A stretch of 64,000 nucleotides of DNA from Verrucomicrobiota bacterium (lineage in GTDB: Bacteria > Verrucomicrobiota > Verrucomicrobiia > Opitutales > Opitutaceae). The notes beneath the pieces were generated by a model. That model did no database searches. It was not told the origin of the DNA and was given only the letters and a program-made list of their open reading frames with translations. Positions 14,665 to 23,108 of this stretch are shown piece after piece. The stretch covers positions 1-64,000 of the forward strand of contig JACRQG010000031.1 of NCBI GenBank assembly GCA_016222805.1, given 5' to 3'. A program made the translations under genes and the position numbers. Within the stretch, counting starts at the first letter, position 1; each line of letters starts with the position of its first letter.

Positions 14665-16227
14665 ATGAGCAACGTCGTCAAGATCTACGACACGACCCTG
14701 CGCGACGGCACGCAAGGGGAGGGGATCAGCTTTTCGGTCGCGGACAAGCTGTTGATTGCCGAGCGACTGGATCAGTTTGGGGCGGACTACATCGAGGGAG
14801 GCTTTCCGGGCTCCAATCCGCGCGACATCACTTTCTTTCAGGAAGCCCAGAAGCTGCGGCTGAAACACGCGCGGCTGGCGGCCTTCGGGTCGACACGGCG
14901 GGCGGGCGTGAAGGCGGCCGAGGACGCCCAGTTGCGGACGCTCCTGGACAGCGGCATGCCGGTGCTGACGATCGTCGGGAAGACGTGGGGGCTGCACGTG
15001 ACGGAGATCCTGCGCACGACGTTCGAGGAGAACCTCGCCATGATCGAGGACTCCACCCGCTACCTGGTGGCGCAGGGGCGCGAGGTGATCTACGATGCCG
15101 AGCATTTCTTCGACGGCTACAAGTCCGACCCGGACTATGCGCTGCAAACCCTGGCGGCGGCGATGCGGGGCGGCGCTTCGAACCTCACGCTGTGCGACAC
15201 CAACGGCGGCACGCTGGTCGATGAGTTCAAGGAGATCGTCGGGCGCGCGGTGCGGGAGTTTGGCGCGGAGCGGGTGGGGGTGCACTGCCACAACGACAGC
15301 GGGCTCGGTGTCGCGCTTTCGCTGGCGGGCGTGGCGGCCGGCGCGACGCTCGTGCAGGGCACGATGAACGGCTATGGGGAGCGGGTCGGCAACGCCAACA
15401 TGACGACGATTCTCCCGAATCTCCTCTTGAAATTGGGACGCACGGCGAACTGCGCCGGCAACCTTGCCCAGCTGCGCGATCTATCGCTCTTCTTCGACGA
15501 GCTGGCCAACCTGCGGCCGGATCCGAAGGCCCCGTTCATCGGGCAGTCCGCGTTCGCCCACAAGGGCGGCCTGCATGCCAACGCCGCCCAGAAGGTGGCG
15601 CGCAGCTACGAGCACATCGACCCAGCCCTGGTCGGCAACCGCACGCGGGTGTTGGTCTCCGACATGGCCGGCCGGACCAGTCTCACCCTCAAGGCGCGCG
15701 AACTGGGTATCGAGCTCGACGAGAAGCGGCCGGAGATGAAGGGGTTGATCGAGGAACTGAAGGATCGGGAGTTTCGCGGCTACGAGTACGAGGCGGCGGA
15801 TGCGTCGTTCCGCCTGCTCGTCGCGCGGCACCTCGGCGACCGGCGGAGCTTCTTCGACGTCGAGGGGTATCGGGTGATCATCGAGCGCCACCGGGGTGAA
15901 CTCTGGGCGGAGGCGACGGTGAAGCTGAACGTCGGCGGGGACACCGTGCACACGGTTGCCGAGGAGATTGGTCCGGTCGGCGCGCTCGACAAGGCGCTGC
16001 GGCTGGCGCTGGAGAAGACCTATCCGCAACTGCGCGACGTCGTGCTGCGCGACTACAAGGTGCGCATCCTCGAGGGCAACCGCGGTTCCGGCTCCCGCAC
16101 GCGGGTGCTGATCGAGAGCGGCGACGGCAAGCGCATCTGGGGCACCGTCGGCGTGAGCGACAATATCATCGACGCCAGCTGGGAAGCCCTCCGCGAGTCG
16201 GTCGAATACAAGTTGAGCACGGGTTGA
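14665..16227 (+). CDS. cimA: (R)-citramalate synthase
   Basis: The enzyme condenses acetyl-CoA with pyruvate to citramalate, the first step of the threonine-independent route to 2-oxobutyrate and isoleucine. The 520-residue length and sequence fit the long CimA type rather than LeuA. The HMGL-like TIM barrel begins IYDTTLRDGTQGEGISFSV at residue 6 and carries the metal-binding HCHNDSGLG at about 206-214 and NGYGERVGNANM at about 236. The C-terminal regulatory domain (from about 385) is of the LeuA dimer type (KLNVGGDTVHTVAEE), where isoleucine would bind. The ATG at 14665 was chosen because everything upstream in this frame is an antisense-like Arg-rich extension overlapping DUF2851. Confidence 0.93.
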   Translation: MSNVVKIYDTTLRDGTQGEGISFSVADKLLIAERLDQFGADYIEGGFPGSNPRDITFFQEAQKLRLKHARLAAFGSTRRAGVKAAEDAQLRTLLDSGMPVLTIVGKTWGLHVTEILRTTFEENLAMIEDSTRYLVAQGREVIYDAEHFFDGYKSDPDYALQTLAAAMRGGASNLTLCDTNGGTLVDEFKEIVGRAVREFGAERVGVHCHNDSGLGVALSLAGVAAGATLVQGTMNGYGERVGNANMTTILPNLLLKLGRTANCAGNLAQLRDLSLFFDELANLRPDPKAPFIGQSAFAHKGGLHANAAQKVARSYEHIDPALVGNRTRVLVSDMAGRTSLTLKARELGIELDEKRPEMKGLIEELKDREFRGYEYEAADASFRLLVARHLGDRRSFFDVEGYRVIIERHRGELWAEATVKLNVGGDTVHTVAEEIGPVGALDKALRLALEKTYPQLRDVVLRDYKVRILEGNRGSGSRTRVLIESGDGKRIWGTVGVSDNIIDASWEALRESVEYKLSTG

Positions 16228-16230
16228 GCG

Positions 16231-17622
16231 ATGCACGCGCGGCTCCTCCGGCGGAGCGTGAGCCTGCTGGCGCTGGTGACCGGCGCCGGCCTCGGGGCGG
16301 CGGTCGCGCCCTTCCGCATTCAGCTCGTCGAGCGGGGCGGCGGGTGGCCCGTGCCGCTGGTGGAACTTCGCACGACGCACCAGGTGCGATTCGTGTCCGA
16401 CAATGCGGGGGTGATCGCGTTTGACCTGCCGGAAGGGATGGGGCGGGAGCTGTGGTTCGAGGTGAAAGGGCACGGCTATGAGATACCGGCGGACGGCTTC
16501 GGCTATCGCGGGGTTCGGCTGGTGCCGACACCGGGCGGCGCGGCGACCGTCGAACTCCGGCGGACCGCGGTTGCCCGGCGCCTCGGACGCAGCACGGGGG
16601 CCGGCCTGCTCGGGGAGAGCCTGAAACTGGGGAGCGAGGCCGCGGCACCCGAATCCGGAGTGTTCGGTTGCGACAGCGTCCAGGCGGTCGTGCACCGCGG
16701 GCGGCTGTACTGGTTTTGGGGAGACACGACGCTGCCGCACTATCCCCTCGGGGTGTTTCACATGAGCGGCGCGACGACAGCGGTGCGGCCGATCGAACAG
16801 TTCACGCCGCCCCTCCGGCTGACCTACGATTACTGGCGCGCGGAAAACGGGCGGCCGCGGGCGGTGGCGACCATGCCGGGCACGGGCCCGAGCTGGATCA
16901 GCGGCTGCGTCGTGCTGCCGGACAACGAGGGGCGGAGCCGCCTGGTCGGCCTCTATGCCAAGGTGAAACCGCCCCTGGACGTCTACGAATACGGGCTGTG
17001 CGTGTGGAATGACGAGACGGCGAACTTCGAGCCGCGGCGGGTAATCTGGAAAAAGTCCGAAGCGGCGCCGCGCCCGCCCGTGGTGCCGGAGGCGCACGCG
17101 TTCACCGATGGGACGGGTCCGCAGGGATGGGTCTACTTCGGCAACCCGCTCCCACGGCTGCGTTGTCGTGCAACCTTCGAGGCGTGGCAGGAACCGGCCG
17201 CCTGGGAGAGGCTGGAAGCGCCGGAGGCGCTCGTCGGTGCCGACGGTACCGCGGTGAAGCTGCACAGCGGCGCGGTCGGTTGGCACCCGTGGCGGAAACG
17301 GTGGGTGACGATCTTCACCCAAGCCTGGGGCAAACCGTCGGCCTTCGGCGAGGTCTGGTATGCCGAGGCACCGACGCCGACCGGACCGTGGGGGAGGGCT
17401 GTCAAGGTCCTTACCCACGACAACTACACGTTCTACAATCCGCGATGGCACGCGGAATGGGCGACGGAGGACTCGCCGGCCTTGATCTTCGAAGGCACGT
17501 TTTCGCGGGAGTTCGCCGAGCACGCCCCGGCGGTGGCGCGGCACGACTACAACCAAGTGTTGTACCGGCTCGATCTGGATGACGCCGCTCTGGCTCCGGC
17601 TCGGGAATCGCGCGGGCGGTGA
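16231..17622 (+). CDS. Secreted DUF4185-like beta-propeller protein
   Basis: The 463-residue protein starts with a signal-peptide-like segment (RSVSLLALVTGAGLGAAVA). Residues 25-110 form a small beta domain. From about 145 the sequence resembles the DUF4185/GH43-like propeller family: FGCDSVQAVVHRGRLYWFWGDT at the beginning, PSWISGCVVLPD in the middle and HDNYTFYNPRWHAEW near the end. Such proteins are thought to bind or cleave glycans. It starts 3 bases after cimA and may be expressed by read-through, though a metabolic link is not apparent. It converges on ispA with only 16 bases between the stops. The substrate cannot be told. Confidence 0.6.
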   Translation: MHARLLRRSVSLLALVTGAGLGAAVAPFRIQLVERGGGWPVPLVELRTTHQVRFVSDNAGVIAFDLPEGMGRELWFEVKGHGYEIPADGFGYRGVRLVPTPGGAATVELRRTAVARRLGRSTGAGLLGESLKLGSEAAAPESGVFGCDSVQAVVHRGRLYWFWGDTTLPHYPLGVFHMSGATTAVRPIEQFTPPLRLTYDYWRAENGRPRAVATMPGTGPSWISGCVVLPDNEGRSRLVGLYAKVKPPLDVYEYGLCVWNDETANFEPRRVIWKKSEAAPRPPVVPEAHAFTDGTGPQGWVYFGNPLPRLRCRATFEAWQEPAAWERLEAPEALVGADGTAVKLHSGAVGWHPWRKRWVTIFTQAWGKPSAFGEVWYAEAPTPTGPWGRAVKVLTHDNYTFYNPRWHAEWATEDSPALIFEGTFSREFAEHAPAVARHDYNQVLYRLDLDDAALAPARESRGR

Positions 17623-17638
17623 GCGGACGGAGCCGTTT

Positions 17639-18526
17639 TCAGGCGGCGCGGTGAACCAGCGCCTCAATCAGGGCGGTCAGGAAGTCGCGATCACCGGGCA
17701 CCTGCGCCAGTGCGCTTAACGCGGACCGGGTATGCTCGGCGGCCATCCGTTGCGAGGCCTCGATGCCATGCAGGCGCACATAGGTGGTCTTGCCTGCGCG
17801 GGCATCCTTGCCAGCGGTCTTTCCGAGGGTCGCACTGTCGGCGGTGGCGTCGAGGACGTCGTCGACGATCTGGAAGGCCAGGCCGAGTTCCCGGCCAGTC
17901 GTGCGCAGGTGGCCGAGCGCAGACGCCGGCGCCCCCGCGACGAGGCCACCCATCACCAGGGAGGCCTCGAGCATGGCAGCGGTCTTGTTGAGATGAATGA
18001 ACTCGAGTTCGGCCGCGGTGGCGTCCGCCTTCTCTTCCGCCAGGACATCCTCCATCTGGCCACCGATGAGGCGCTGGCTGCCGGCGGCATCGGCCAATTC
18101 CCGGATCAGCGCGTGGGCGAGCCCGGCCTCGGCGGCATGGGCCTGGGCGAGGAGCGCGAAGGCGTGGGTGAGGAGCGCATCGCCGGCGAGGAGCGCGGTG
18201 GCCTCGTCGAAGGCCTTGTGGGCGGTGGGGCGGCCGCGGCGCAGATCGTCGTTGTCGAGGCAGGGCAGGTCGTCGTGAATCAGCGAATACGTGTGCACGC
18301 ATTCGATCGCGACCGCCGCCGGCAGGGCGCGCTCCGGGGCGGCGCCGCAGAGCTCGGCGGCCGCGAGGACGAGGACCGGCCGCACCCGCTTGCCCCCGGC
18401 TTCGAGGCTGTAGCGCATGGCGGCATGCAGGCGCGATGGCCGGGTCTCCGCCGAGGGTACGTGGCGGGCGAGGCCGGCTTCAACCAGCGCCACCCGGCGT
18501 TTGAGTTCGCGGGGGAGGTCGATCAC
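17639..18526 (-). CDS. ispA: Polyprenyl (farnesyl/geranylgeranyl) diphosphate synthase
   Basis: The 295-residue protein makes short-chain prenyl diphosphates from IPP and an allylic primer. It has the first Asp-rich motif with the four-residue spacing typical of bacterial FPP synthases (DDLPCLDND at 85-93), followed by RRGRPTAHKAF. The second is in FQIVDDVLD near 217, and GGKRVRP lies near 44. The start is a GTG at 18524-18526 that overlaps the tyrA stop (GTGA). It is thus translationally coupled to tyrA and is the last gene of a three-gene - strand set. Whether the product is C15 or C20 cannot be decided with certainty. Confidence 0.9.
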   Translation of the reverse strand: MIDLPRELKRRVALVEAGLARHVPSAETRPSRLHAAMRYSLEAGGKRVRPVLVLAAAELCGAAPERALPAAVAIECVHTYSLIHDDLPCLDNDDLRRGRPTAHKAFDEATALLAGDALLTHAFALLAQAHAAEAGLAHALIRELADAAGSQRLIGGQMEDVLAEEKADATAAELEFIHLNKTAAMLEASLVMGGLVAGAPASALGHLRTTGRELGLAFQIVDDVLDATADSATLGKTAGKDARAGKTTYVRLHGIEASQRMAAEHTRSALSALAQVPGDRDFLTALIEALVHRAA

Positions 18527-19386
18527 GGCGGGGGGGGACGGAATTGCGCCCGATACGCCCGGCCGCGTTCGAGCCGGGCCGTCACCTCGACGTAGTCCCG
18601 GTTCGCGAGGGCGACCTGGAAGGCGTGCAGTTCATCCTGATACTGGCGGAGCGCGCGGAGCACTTCGTCGCGATTCTGCTCCAGGATGGTGCGCCAGAGG
18701 TGGGGGTCGCTGCCGGCGATCCGGGTCGTGTCCCGCAGACCGCCGCCGGCGTGGTTGCGCCAGCCGAGGTTTTTCTGGGCGAGGAACGAGCAAAGGGTGG
18801 AGGCCAGCACCTGGGGCAGGTGGCTGATGTGGGCCACAATTTCATCGTGTGCATCGGCGCCCACCGTGACCACTTCCGCGCCCAGCGTCTGCCAGAAGGC
18901 GGCGACGGTCTCGAGCGCCCGGGCATCGGTCTCCGGCCGCGGGGTCACGAAACACGTGCGGTGCACGAATAGCCGGGCGGATCCGTGCTCCCAGCCGGTC
19001 TTCTCGGACCCGGCCATCGGGTGGGATCCCACGAAATGAGCGCGCGATTCAAGGGCGGCGGTGCCGAAACGGACGATCTCGCCCTTCACGCTGCCCACGT
19101 CGGTCACGATTGCTCCGGGGGAGAGTGCGGGCGCAATCTGCCGGACCAGCGGCACGATTTGATCAACCGGCGCCGCGACCACGACCAGGCTGGCCTCCCT
19201 GGCGGCTTCGGTCGCGGTGTCCGCCACCGCGTTGCACCACGGTTGGTCGCGCAACGCGAGGCGGGTTTCCGGCCGGCGGGCCCAGATGACAATTCGGCGG
19301 GCGGCGCCGTGTTCGCGGGCGGCACGGGCGACCGAGGCCCCGAGGAGACCGGGGGCCAGAATGGTCAGTTGGGCGAGGGGAGACAC
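18523..19386 (-). CDS. tyrA: Prephenate dehydrogenase
   Basis: The enzyme oxidatively decarboxylates prephenate (or arogenate) in tyrosine synthesis. A Rossmann motif starts at ILAPGLLGASVARA. The substrate-binding segment SHPMAGSEKTGWEH near residue 120 and the helical C-domain motif DAHDEIVAHISHLPQ near 178 are hallmarks of TyrA. The frame is open upstream into the EVE gene, but the product should start close to the Rossmann fold. The GTG at 19386 is used here and the GTG at 19398 is an equal alternative. The monofunctional length (about 287 residues) shows no fused chorismate mutase or ACT domain. It overlaps ispA by 4 bases. Confidence 0.9.
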   Translation of the reverse strand: MSPLAQLTILAPGLLGASVARAAREHGAARRIVIWARRPETRLALRDQPWCNAVADTATEAAREASLVVVAAPVDQIVPLVRQIAPALSPGAIVTDVGSVKGEIVRFGTAALESRAHFVGSHPMAGSEKTGWEHGSARLFVHRTCFVTPRPETDARALETVAAFWQTLGAEVVTVGADAHDEIVAHISHLPQVLASTLCSFLAQKNLGWRNHAGGGLRDTTRIAGSDPHLWRTILEQNRDEVLRALRQYQDELHAFQVALANRDYVEVTARLERGRAYRAQFRPPPP

Positions 19387-19444
19387 GAGCGGAGGCACGC
19401 AAAAACGCGGCGGAGTGTCGAGCGGGGATCGTCGGATCGGCGGG

Positions 19445-19882
19445 TCAGCGCGCGGAGGCGAGACGTTCGATCCGCGCAAACTCCTGCGGGGTCACGGGGT
19501 GGACCGAGAGACGGGAGATGCGCACCAGGGACATCTTGGCCAGCGCCGGATCGGCTTTGATTTGCTCGAGCGTGACGGGCTGGGGCAGCGGGCGGTCGGC
19601 GTCCAGTTGCACCGCCACCCAGCCCGGTTCCCGGGCGGTGGGATCGGGAAAGGCGGCGCGGGACACCCGGGCGAGGCCGACGACCGCCCGGGTCGTGACG
19701 CTTTCGTAGAACAGGACCCGGTCGCCCGGCTGCATCGCGTTGAGGTGGAGGCGGGCGGCGTAGTTGCGGACGCCGGTCCACGCGGTGGAGCCATCGCGGA
19801 CAAGGTCCTGCCAGGAATAGGCTTCCGGCTCTGATTTCACGAGCCAGAGCCGGGTGGAGGAAGTCGGGGAGCGGGATTTCAT
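19445..19882 (-). CDS. EVE domain protein
   Basis: The 145-residue protein matches the EVE (PUA-like) fold family. The opening LWLVKSEPEAYSWQDL, WTGVRNYAARLHLNAMQPGDRVLFY near 35-59 and VRISRLSVHPVTPQEF near the end are the family landmarks. EVE proteins bind modified bases in DNA or RNA and often stand alone as small soluble proteins. The aromatic residues of the binding pocket appear present (W37, Y59). It is the first gene of the - strand set that continues with tyrA and ispA. A functional link to them is not evident. Confidence 0.88.
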   Translation of the reverse strand: MKSRSPTSSTRLWLVKSEPEAYSWQDLVRDGSTAWTGVRNYAARLHLNAMQPGDRVLFYESVTTRAVVGLARVSRAAFPDPTAREPGWVAVQLDADRPLPQPVTLEQIKADPALAKMSLVRISRLSVHPVTPQEFARIERLASAR

Positions 19883-20012
19883 CGGGACGGACCGGCTTCG
19901 ACCGTGGTCGGAGGACGGGCAAAGTCGAGAACGGGCGAGACGCGGACGTTGCCCTGGGGGTGGACGGCGCCGGGAGGGTGGCGGGGCCGACTTGGGCGAC
20001 TATTGGATTGTC

Positions 20013-20159
20013 ATGGGCCGTGCGCTCTGGAGCCTAGCCGATGTGGAACCGTCCGAAGCGGAAAAACGTCACGCGCGCCAGGTCCAGCGTCTCCTGTACG
20101 CGCTGGTCGCGATCCTGATTGTTGTTCCGGTCGTGATCTTCATCCTGCGCCTGCCCTGA
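20013..20159 (+). CDS. 48-residue single-pass membrane protein
   Basis: The ATG at 20013 starts a short protein with a charged N-terminal half (LADVEPSEAEKRHARQVQRL) and one membrane segment (LLYALVAILIVVPVVIFIL). The upstream open frame is GC-rich and Arg/Gly-rich and is not used. It lies 24 bases before the PIN-TRAM gene on the same strand, and the pair may form a small membrane-protein operon. No family is recognised. The clear membrane helix and the position make it more likely real than not. Confidence 0.6.
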   Translation: MGRALWSLADVEPSEAEKRHARQVQRLLYALVAILIVVPVVIFILRLP

Positions 20160-20183
20160 GCGGGGCCTGTCGCCGCACCAGCC

Positions 20184-21191
20184 ATGAACCAGACCCTGCT
20201 GCCGATTCGGATTGTGTTTATCCTGCTGTCGGCTGCGGCCGGCTGGCTGGTGTGCTACGCGAGTCCGGACCTGGATGCGTTTCGCGCCCGCGGTGTCTTC
20301 ATCGGACTATCGCTGGGGCTCCTCGTGGTGCTGACCGATGTCCTGCTGAAGGGCTTTTCGCTCCGGGCGCTCTCGGCGGTGACCTTTGGCCTGGCGGTGG
20401 GATCGCTGATTGCGTTCTTCATCAGCACCTCGCCGCTGTTCGAGAAGGCGGATGAACAGAACAAGTTTCTGGCGCGGCTCGCGCTATTTCTCGTCATCAC
20501 CTACCTGGCGACGGTCATCGCGCTGCGCGGGAAGGACGAGTTCAACCTCGTCATTCCGTATGTGCGTTTCGTGCCGCACGAGGTCGATGTGCCGCTGGTG
20601 GTCGTGGACACGAGTGTCCTGATCGACGGGCGGATCGCGCGGGTGTGCGAGGCTGGCTTCCTCGCCGCGGCGCTCGTCATCCCGCGCTTCGTGCTCACGG
20701 AGCTGCGCGCGGTGGCGGATTCGCCCGACCCGCACAAGCAGGCCCGGGGCCGGCGGGGACTGGAGGTGTTGAACGAGCTGCGGCGCATCAAGAACCTCGA
20801 CATCCGGATCACCGAGAGCGAGGTGGCGAAGCGGGAGGACGTCGATGCCAAGCTGGTGTTCCTGGCCCAGTCGATGAAGGCCAAGCTGCTCACCACTGAT
20901 TACAACCTGGCAAAGATGGCGGAGTTCCACGGGGTGCCGTGGCTCAATCTCAATGCGCTGGCGAAATCCCTCCGGCCGGAGCTGATGCTCGGCGAGAGGC
21001 TCGAGGTGGATCTGGTGAAGCCGGGCAAGGAGGATACCCAGGCCGTCGGCTACCTCGAGGACGGTTCGATGGTGGTAGTAAACGCCGCGCGCGCCCACGT
21101 GGGCCGCCGCGTGCAGGCCGAGATTGTGAGCGTGCTGCCGACCGCCGGCGGCAAGATGATCTTCGCGAAGTTCCTCGCGGACGTGGAGTAG
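20184..21191 (+). CDS. PIN/TRAM domain membrane protein (YacL-like)
   Basis: The 335-residue protein has about four membrane segments in residues 1-115 (IVFILLSAAAGWLVCY, LSLGLLVVLTDVLL and others). A PIN nuclease-like domain follows, starting VVVDTSVLIDGRIARV near 138. Its acidic residues include D140, D146 and further Asp in DVDAKLVFLAQ and LTTDYNLAKMAEFHG. The C-terminal 60 residues are a TRAM RNA-binding domain (GYLEDGSMVVVNAARAHVG). This order matches the YacL family of Bacillus and relatives. An RNase activity is expected from the PIN fold, but its target is unknown. Confidence 0.9.
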   Translation: MNQTLLPIRIVFILLSAAAGWLVCYASPDLDAFRARGVFIGLSLGLLVVLTDVLLKGFSLRALSAVTFGLAVGSLIAFFISTSPLFEKADEQNKFLARLALFLVITYLATVIALRGKDEFNLVIPYVRFVPHEVDVPLVVVDTSVLIDGRIARVCEAGFLAAALVIPRFVLTELRAVADSPDPHKQARGRRGLEVLNELRRIKNLDIRITESEVAKREDVDAKLVFLAQSMKAKLLTTDYNLAKMAEFHGVPWLNLNALAKSLRPELMLGERLEVDLVKPGKEDTQAVGYLEDGSMVVVNAARAHVGRRVQAEIVSVLPTAGGKMIFAKFLADVE

Positions 21192-21335
21192 TCCCGCTCC
21201 CGGCCGGAGCGCCCGGTCGGCAACGTTGGGGCAGGCGGCAACGCCTCGCGCCGAGGATGTCTGGCCTGCGCAAACTCCGTCGAAAAATGGTGTTTACTTG
21301 GGTCGTCGGTTTTTCCAAAACCTTCCTTCCCTCAC

Positions 21336-21411
21336 GGGCCAGTAGCTCAGTTGATAGAGCGCATCGTTCGCAACGATGAGGTCGTCGGTTTGATCCCGAT
21401 CTGGTCCACCA
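21336..21411 (+). tRNA. tRNA-Ala (anticodon CGC)
   Basis: A 76-base cloverleaf with encoded CCA. The acceptor stem is GGGCCAG/CTGGTCC with the alanine identity pair G3-U70. The anticodon loop TTCGCAA gives CGC, reading GCG. The D loop is AGTTGATA and the T loop TTTGATC, so positions 19 and 56 are A and T instead of the near-universal G and C. The change is compensatory. Confidence 0.95.
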
Positions 21412-21672
21412 CTTTGGCTGACCCAGCGTGGCGCCCGTTGGCGCCCGGGGGGGGCGAAGGGATGCTCAGGTTTTATCTGCCGACGTCAGTGGGAACCCAC
21501 CCTTGCCGGCCGGACTGCTTAGCGACGCCCGGCTCGTGGTTTAGATACAAGTCGGGGTGCTCTCTCTCGCCAGCCTGTATTCGGAGCAAAGGGCGGCGGT
21601 CCAGGGCGTTCAAGGGGTGACGAGGTTTTGCAGCGCAAGGGGGGTGCCCGGTGGGCACGCGTGGGTAGGAGA
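21412..21672. other. Gap with no gene seen
   Basis: Between tRNA-Ala and the oxidoreductase stop I see no credible gene. There is a G-run (21449-21456) and GC-rich sequence, but no clear terminator. Confidence 0.5.
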
Positions 21673-22989
21673 TCAGACGACCGGAAGTCGCCACTCGCCC
21701 CGGAACGGGCGTGGCTGCAACAGTGCGTTGGCGCCCTCGTCGTTCGTGAAGCGTTCAGCGGCGGGGTCCCAGTGCAGGGCGCGACCCCGCTTCACCGCGA
21801 TGAGCCCGAGTTGGCAGAGGGTGTCGGCGCGGAGAGCGGTTTCGACGTCGCAGACGGTCGTCCGCTTCTCGCGGATGGCATCGAGAAAGTCGCGGGTGTG
21901 GTGGGTGCTGACGCGCAGCTTCACCGGCATGGTATCGTACTTGTTCTGCGGGTCGCGCAGGAGGGTGGTTTCATCGGAGGCGGTGATCACGCCGCGGCGC
22001 ACCTGCACCCAGCCGGTCTCGCCCACGAACTTGATGCCGTGCGTGAATCCAGGGGTGCCCTCCGGGGCGAAGACGATCGGCGCGCGACCTTCATATTCGT
22101 AGCGCACTTGCCACTTCTGGATGGCGTCGTGATCACCTTCCGCGGCGAACTCGCCCGTGCCTTGGACGAGCCGCGGTCCGGTGGCGTCGGCGCCGTTGCC
22201 CCACTGGGCGATGTCGAGGTGGTGAATGCCCCAGCAGGAGATCATGCCGAGGGAGAAGGGAGTCATGTTCTCGTGATTGTCGCGCTTCAACTTCTCCTCG
22301 TGGAACGGGGTCGCAGGCGCGGGACCGACCCAGCGGTCCCAGTCGACGTGGTCGGGCACGGGCTGCACGGCGTACTTTGGCCCGGGCTTGCCGCCGGGAG
22401 CGCAAACCTGGATTTCCTTGATGCGCCCGAGCCGGCCGTTGAGCGCGAGTTCGCAGGCCCAGCGAAACTTGGTTTCGGAGCGTTGCTGGGTGCCGAATTG
22501 GAAAACCACGCCGGTCTTCTTCACCGCGGCCCGCACGCGCCGGCCCTCCTCGAAGGAGAGCGCCATGGGTTTTTCGTGGAAGAGGTGCTTGCCTGCGAGG
22601 ATGGCCCCTAGCGACGGGATGCTGTGCCAGTGTACGGGCAGGGCCATCAGGACGGCATCGATCGAACGATCGGCGTTGAGTTCGCGGAAGTCGGAATGGA
22701 CGCGCACGTCCTCCCGGCCGTAGGCCTCCGCGATCACCTTGCGGGCGCGGTCCAGGTTGCGGCGGTTGACGTCGCAGATCGCGGTTACGCGCACGTCGTC
22801 CTGGCTGAGGAAGTTCCTCATGTCGCCGGTGCCCTGGGCGCCGACGCCGATCACGCCCACGGTGATCTTGTTCGAGGGGGCGTTCGCGCCGAGGACTCGC
22901 GCGGGCACCAAGACCGGCGCGATGCCCGCGGCCAGCATCGCGCGGAGGAAGGAACGGCGGGACGGAACGGCGGGAGGCGGGGTTTTCAT
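21673..22989 (-). CDS. Tat-exported Gfo/Idh/MocA family oxidoreductase
   Basis: The 438-residue protein starts with a twin-arginine signal (SRRSFLRAMLAAGIAPVLV), so a folded, cofactor-loaded enzyme is exported. The Rossmann domain follows (KITVGVIGVGAQGTGDM near 41), then the family motif EKPMALSFEEG near 138, which holds the conserved Lys. The C-terminal alpha/beta domain has HHLDIAQWGN near 265. These enzymes use NAD(P)-like cofactors on sugars and glycosides. Verrucomicrobiota and Planctomycetota carry many Tat-exported members. It is the left-most gene of the glycan region and reads in the same direction as the large propeller protein upstream of it, with a 119-base gap. Confidence 0.9.
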   Translation of the reverse strand: MKTPPPAVPSRRSFLRAMLAAGIAPVLVPARVLGANAPSNKITVGVIGVGAQGTGDMRNFLSQDDVRVTAICDVNRRNLDRARKVIAEAYGREDVRVHSDFRELNADRSIDAVLMALPVHWHSIPSLGAILAGKHLFHEKPMALSFEEGRRVRAAVKKTGVVFQFGTQQRSETKFRWACELALNGRLGRIKEIQVCAPGGKPGPKYAVQPVPDHVDWDRWVGPAPATPFHEEKLKRDNHENMTPFSLGMISCWGIHHLDIAQWGNGADATGPRLVQGTGEFAAEGDHDAIQKWQVRYEYEGRAPIVFAPEGTPGFTHGIKFVGETGWVQVRRGVITASDETTLLRDPQNKYDTMPVKLRVSTHHTRDFLDAIREKRTTVCDVETALRADTLCQLGLIAVKRGRALHWDPAAERFTNDEGANALLQPRPFRGEWRLPVV

Positions 22990-23108
22990 CTGGAAAGCGG
23001 GGGAGGGACGGAGAGGAGTCCGACGGGCGGTTACGGAGACCGAGTGAGAATGACGCTTCGAACGTACGACGGCGATGCCGATTATTCCCGGCCGCGGGGC
23101 GGCGCGGC

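Noticed and set aside
15481-17667. 728-codon open frame on the - strand
   Set aside because: It lies antisense to cimA and the DUF4185-like gene, both well supported, and has shadow-like composition.
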